This document shows positions 61,729 through 64,000 of a DNA stretch of 64,000 bases, in pieces. The position numbers were made by a program, and so were the translations under genes. The notes under the pieces were generated by a model, which saw only the letters and a program-made list of their open reading frames with translations, did no database searches and was not told where the DNA came from. The stretch comes from Arthrobacter sp. Hiyo8 (GTDB taxonomy: Bacteria > Actinomycetota > Actinomycetes > Actinomycetales > Micrococcaceae), in the NCBI GenBank assembly GCA_001549895.1, contig AP014719.1, positions 4,464,001 through 4,528,000 of the forward strand. The letters run 5' to 3'. Each line of letters begins with the position of its first letter. Positions within the stretch are counted from its first letter, which is position 1.

Positions 61729-62817
61729 ATGACTTCCAGCATGGCTTTCGAGCAACCCGATCCCCTGCTCCACGGCGAATATAAGGTCCACGGCGGAAAG
61801 CTCGTGGTGGTCGACCTCGACGTCGTGGATGGGCAGTTCGCGCACGTCTCGCTCAGCGGAGACTTCTTCCTGGAACCGGACGAGGCCCTGCAGGACATCA
61901 ACCGGGCGCTCACGGGCCTTCCGGAAAGTTCGACGCCGGCAGAGATTTCCGCTGCCGTCTCCGCCGCATTGCCCGCGGACGCTGTCCTGTTCGGCTTCTC
62001 TGCCGACGCCGTCGCCGTCGCTGTCCGCAGGGCGCTGTCCAAGGCGAGCGGGTGGGCGGACCACCAGTGGGAGGTCATCCCGCCGTCGGTCCTTCCCACC
62101 CACCTCAATGTAGCGCTGGACGAGGTCCTCACCGAACAGGTCGGGGCCGGGCTACGCAAGCCCACCCTGCGCTTCTGGGACTGGGAAGAGCCGTCGGTGG
62201 TAATCGGCAGCTTCCAGTCTTACCGCAACGAGGTGGATCCCGACGGCGTTGCTCGCCACGGCATCACGGTGGTCCGCCGCATCAGCGGCGGGGGAGCGAT
62301 GTTCATGGAAGCGGGGAACTGCATCACCTATTCGCTCTATGTGCCACAGAGCCTCGTCGATGGCATCAGCTTCGCCGACTCCTACGCGTTCCTGGACGCG
62401 TGGGTCATGGCTGCCCTGGAAAAACTGGGCATTACCGCGTTCTACGTCCCGCTCAATGACATCGCCACCGAGCAAGGAAAGATCGGCGGTGCCGCACAAA
62501 AGCGCCTCGCCAACGGCGGCATGCTGCACCATGTCACCATGAGCTACGACATCGACGCCGACAAGATGGTGGAGGTTCTGCGCATCGGCAAGGAAAAGCT
62601 TTCCGACAAAGGCACCCGCAGCGCAAAGAAGCGCGTGGATCCACTCCGACGGCAAACCGGCCTGGCGCGGACGGACATCATCAAAGCCATGCAGGAAGTC
62701 TTCACCGAGCGCTACGGCGCCACGGAGTCCCGCATCACCGACGCTGAATTGGCGATAGCCCGGGAGCGGGTGCAGTCAAAGTTCGGTACTGAAGAATGGC
62801 TGCACCGTGTCCCTTAA
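61729..62817 (+). CDS. Lipoate-protein ligase A family protein
   Basis: Intact, about 362 residues from ATG 61729 (ATG 61720 is in frame). The first 110 residues form a small accessory domain (GEYKVHGGKLVVVDLDV), which in LplA usually comes last. The catalytic BPL/LplA domain then starts: LRFWDWEEPSVVIGSFQSYR, VVRRISGGGAMFMEAGNCIT and the lysine-bearing KIGGAAQKRLANGGMLHHV. It activates lipoate with ATP and attaches it to E2 subunits or GcvH, or may act on octanoate. Confidence 0.9.
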   Translation: MTSSMAFEQPDPLLHGEYKVHGGKLVVVDLDVVDGQFAHVSLSGDFFLEPDEALQDINRALTGLPESSTPAEISAAVSAALPADAVLFGFSADAVAVAVRRALSKASGWADHQWEVIPPSVLPTHLNVALDEVLTEQVGAGLRKPTLRFWDWEEPSVVIGSFQSYRNEVDPDGVARHGITVVRRISGGGAMFMEAGNCITYSLYVPQSLVDGISFADSYAFLDAWVMAALEKLGITAFYVPLNDIATEQGKIGGAAQKRLANGGMLHHVTMSYDIDADKMVEVLRIGKEKLSDKGTRSAKKRVDPLRRQTGLARTDIIKAMQEVFTERYGATESRITDAELAIARERVQSKFGTEEWLHRVP

Positions 62818-62852
62818 CTGCACCGTGTTCCTTAACTGCGGGTGTTCCCTCG

Positions 62853-63485
62853 TTAGCCGGCCCGGTACGCGTCCACTGCCTGTTCCAGGACCGGACCGTA
62901 GAGCGGCCATGAATCGGCGGGAGCCGCCACGATGAGGACGCTGATGCCCTTACTCCCCGCTACGAGGCAGGCCATTTCCCGGTATTGGTTGTTGCCGACG
63001 CGGGTCACGTAGCTGTCCTCGACACAGGATCCCGTACCGCCAAGGAAAGCCATTCCGGATCGCTCGGCGATTTTGGTGGGCGACGAGGAGTTCTCGTCCG
63101 CCAAGTGATCGATCCTGAAGGTGCTCCAATTGTCCAGCGACTCGCTGCCCTGCCGGGGCGTGGCGTTGAAGTAGATCCGAAGTTCACCCGTTGGGGACGA
63201 GACAGCCGCGGACACGCTGCCCGGGTCGCTTTCCGCAGGACTCGCATCGGCAGGGACCGAAAGGACCCCGGTGCCATCCGGGAGGTCCATGGTTCTCCAG
63301 CCTGCCGGGGCCGGTGCCGCCGTGAACCACCCGAACGGCGCTTCCGCAGACTGCTCGGGGCGGGAACCCGGGCTTTGACCAGCGGAACTGCAAGCTGCGA
63401 CGGCGATTATCGCAGCAGCCGTGCCCAAGGAGAGCCCGGCGGACAGTGCCGGTTTATTGCGAGGCGGCGTGCTAGCGGTTTCCAT
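62853..63485 (-). CDS. Predicted lipoprotein of unknown function
   Basis: Intact, 210 residues. After a short basic start, a hydrophobic helix ends in a lipobox AVAAC (Cys32), so the protein is probably anchored on the outer face of the membrane. The mature part has WFTAAPAPAGWRTMDLPDG and conserved-looking Cys in GTGSCVEDSY and EMACLVAGS, which may pair as a disulfide. The ATG overlaps the upstream lipoprotein stop by 14 bases. Confidence 0.75.
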   Translation of the reverse strand: METASTPPRNKPALSAGLSLGTAAAIIAVAACSSAGQSPGSRPEQSAEAPFGWFTAAPAPAGWRTMDLPDGTGVLSVPADASPAESDPGSVSAAVSSPTGELRIYFNATPRQGSESLDNWSTFRIDHLADENSSSPTKIAERSGMAFLGGTGSCVEDSYVTRVGNNQYREMACLVAGSKGISVLIVAAPADSWPLYGPVLEQAVDAYRAG

Positions 63486-63848
63486 CGCCGTCGTCCGGTC
63501 CGCCGTTATCGTCGCCGTCGCGGTCGCCGCCATTGGGGTGCCGCGGGGTCGGCGGCGCCATGTGCGGTGGCGCCGGTACCGGCGGCTGGACCACGGCTGG
63601 CGGCGCTGGGGGTGGCGGAACGACGGCTGGCGCTGCGGGTGGAACCGTGGCTGGAACGACGGCGGGTGGGGCAGCAGGCGGTGCGACCGGCGTCGCCGTC
63701 GGCGCGGGTGACGGTGTGCTTGGGCGGGCGTTGTACTCGCCGGCGGCCTTGCGGGCGCCGGAGCGGCAGGTTGTCCGCCGAAGCAGCCCCCGAGCAAAAG
63801 GCTGGCACCCAGCGCCGCGACGGCAAGCACGGGGCGAGGAATCTTCAT
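63472..63848 (-). CDS. Proline-rich lipoprotein (one frameshift)
   Basis: About 126 residues. Signal peptide MKIPRPVLAVAALGASLLLG with lipobox LGGC (Cys22). The mature part is built almost wholly of Pro, Ala, Val and Thr (APTATPVAPPAAPPAVVPAT and similar), ending in a short acidic tail (GGDRDGDDNGGPDDGDG). Frame change near 63760. Likely a spacer through the cell wall rather than an enzyme. Overlaps the next lipoprotein gene, suggesting joint function. Confidence 0.65.
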
Positions 63849-63906
63849 GGTGACCGTCCTCAAGAAAGGCCCATGCGGAGCGCCGGGCTTTGCAACTAAA
63901 GACGAT

Positions 63907-63957
63907 GCCGGCGATCCCCTTGGTTCAAGGCCAGCAGTCCACCCCGGGATCGCCGGC
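63907..63957. terminator. Stem-loop near the right edge
   Basis: GCCGGCGATCCC (63907-63918) and GGGATCGCCGGC (63946-63957) form a perfect 12-base stem with a long loop. It could end a minus-strand gene entering from the right, whose last codons may be those at 63965-64000. Confidence 0.6.
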
Positions 63958-63964
63958 TCCTGCG

Positions 63965-64000
63965 TCAGCCCCGCTCGAGCGCCACAGCTTCCCGTTGCGG
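63965..64000 (-). CDS. Possible 3' end of a gene entering from the right edge
   Basis: On the minus strand the edge reads PQREAVALERG followed by a stop at 63965-63967, then a stem-loop eight bases later. Too short to identify. Confidence 0.3.
   Translation of the reverse strand, partial: PQREAVALERG

Noticed and set aside
63400..63860. Plus-strand Gly-rich frame opposite the lipoproteins
   Set aside because: Gly/Ala repeats arise from reading the Pro-rich gene on the wrong strand; the minus strand has a signal peptide and lipobox.

Overview
The window looks like a chromosomal segment of a high-GC actinobacterium of the family Micrococcaceae, most likely Arthrobacter in the broad sense (Arthrobacter, Paenarthrobacter or Pseudarthrobacter). 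The evidence is the set of actinobacterial markers (WhiA, RbpA, OpcA, DUF3099, an ECF41 sigma factor, a SURF1-like protein) and the gene order uvrA-uvrC-rapZ-yvcK-whiA-gap-pgk-tpiA-secG-rbpA facing pgl-opcA-zwf-pgi-tal-tkt. Nearly all of it is conserved core chromosome. I see no phage, insertion sequence, CRISPR array, rRNA or tRNA.

Layout. 1-6.4 kb: a broken MFS transporter, a prolyl-aminopeptidase-like hydrolase, a GNAT acetyltransferase, a DUF3516 helicase and a trans-aconitate methyltransferase-like gene. 6.6-10.6 kb: two overlapping ABC exporter half-transporters with a GntR regulator. 10.6-17.1 kb: uvrA (behind a LexA-type box), a HAD phosphatase, plsC and uvrC. 17.2-20.1 kb: rapZ, yvcK and whiA. 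20.2-25.1 kb: sodA, gap, pgk, tpiA, secG and rbpA. 25.0-33.3 kb (minus): the pentose-phosphate operon tkt-tal-pgi-zwf-opcA-pgl. 33.7-35.8 kb: haem O and haem A synthases, convergent around a strong terminator. 35.8-37.5 kb: an ABC-2 exporter. 37.7-42.8 kb: an iron-sulfur assembly operon sufR-B-D-Rieske-C-T without sufS or sufU. 43.0-47.6 kb: acyl-CoA ligase and thiolase facing the biotin transporter genes bioYMN. 47.7-58.2 kb: a membrane protein, an ABC-F protein, small enzymes, a SURF1 cluster, two SDRs, serB, an ABC ATPase, a TSUP permease and an RNA methyltransferase. 58.3-60.1 kb: a small membrane ORF, then an AhpD-like gene with its ECF41 sigma factor and a matching promoter. 60.5-64 kb: two small unknown genes, rpmE2, a lipoate ligase and two overlapping lipoproteins.

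The central metabolic genes form a coherent set. Glycolysis from GAPDH to TpiA, the oxidative and non-oxidative pentose-phosphate branches, and SecG/RbpA converge at about 25 kb. The suf and cta genes supply Fe-S clusters and haem for respiration.

The most striking property of the raw sequence is that about two thirds of the genes, including many that should be essential, are broken by single-base frame changes. Where I could reconstruct them they are one-base losses, mostly in short G or C runs. This points to uncorrected sequence errors rather than gene decay. For such genes I give the span of the whole reconstructed gene and note where the frame changes. I did not find a convincing new multi-gene system. 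The best leads are the ECF41/AhpD unit with its promoter, an atypical thiolase beside the biotin transporter, an SDR with a displaced catalytic tyrosine, and an unlisted 55-residue membrane ORF.
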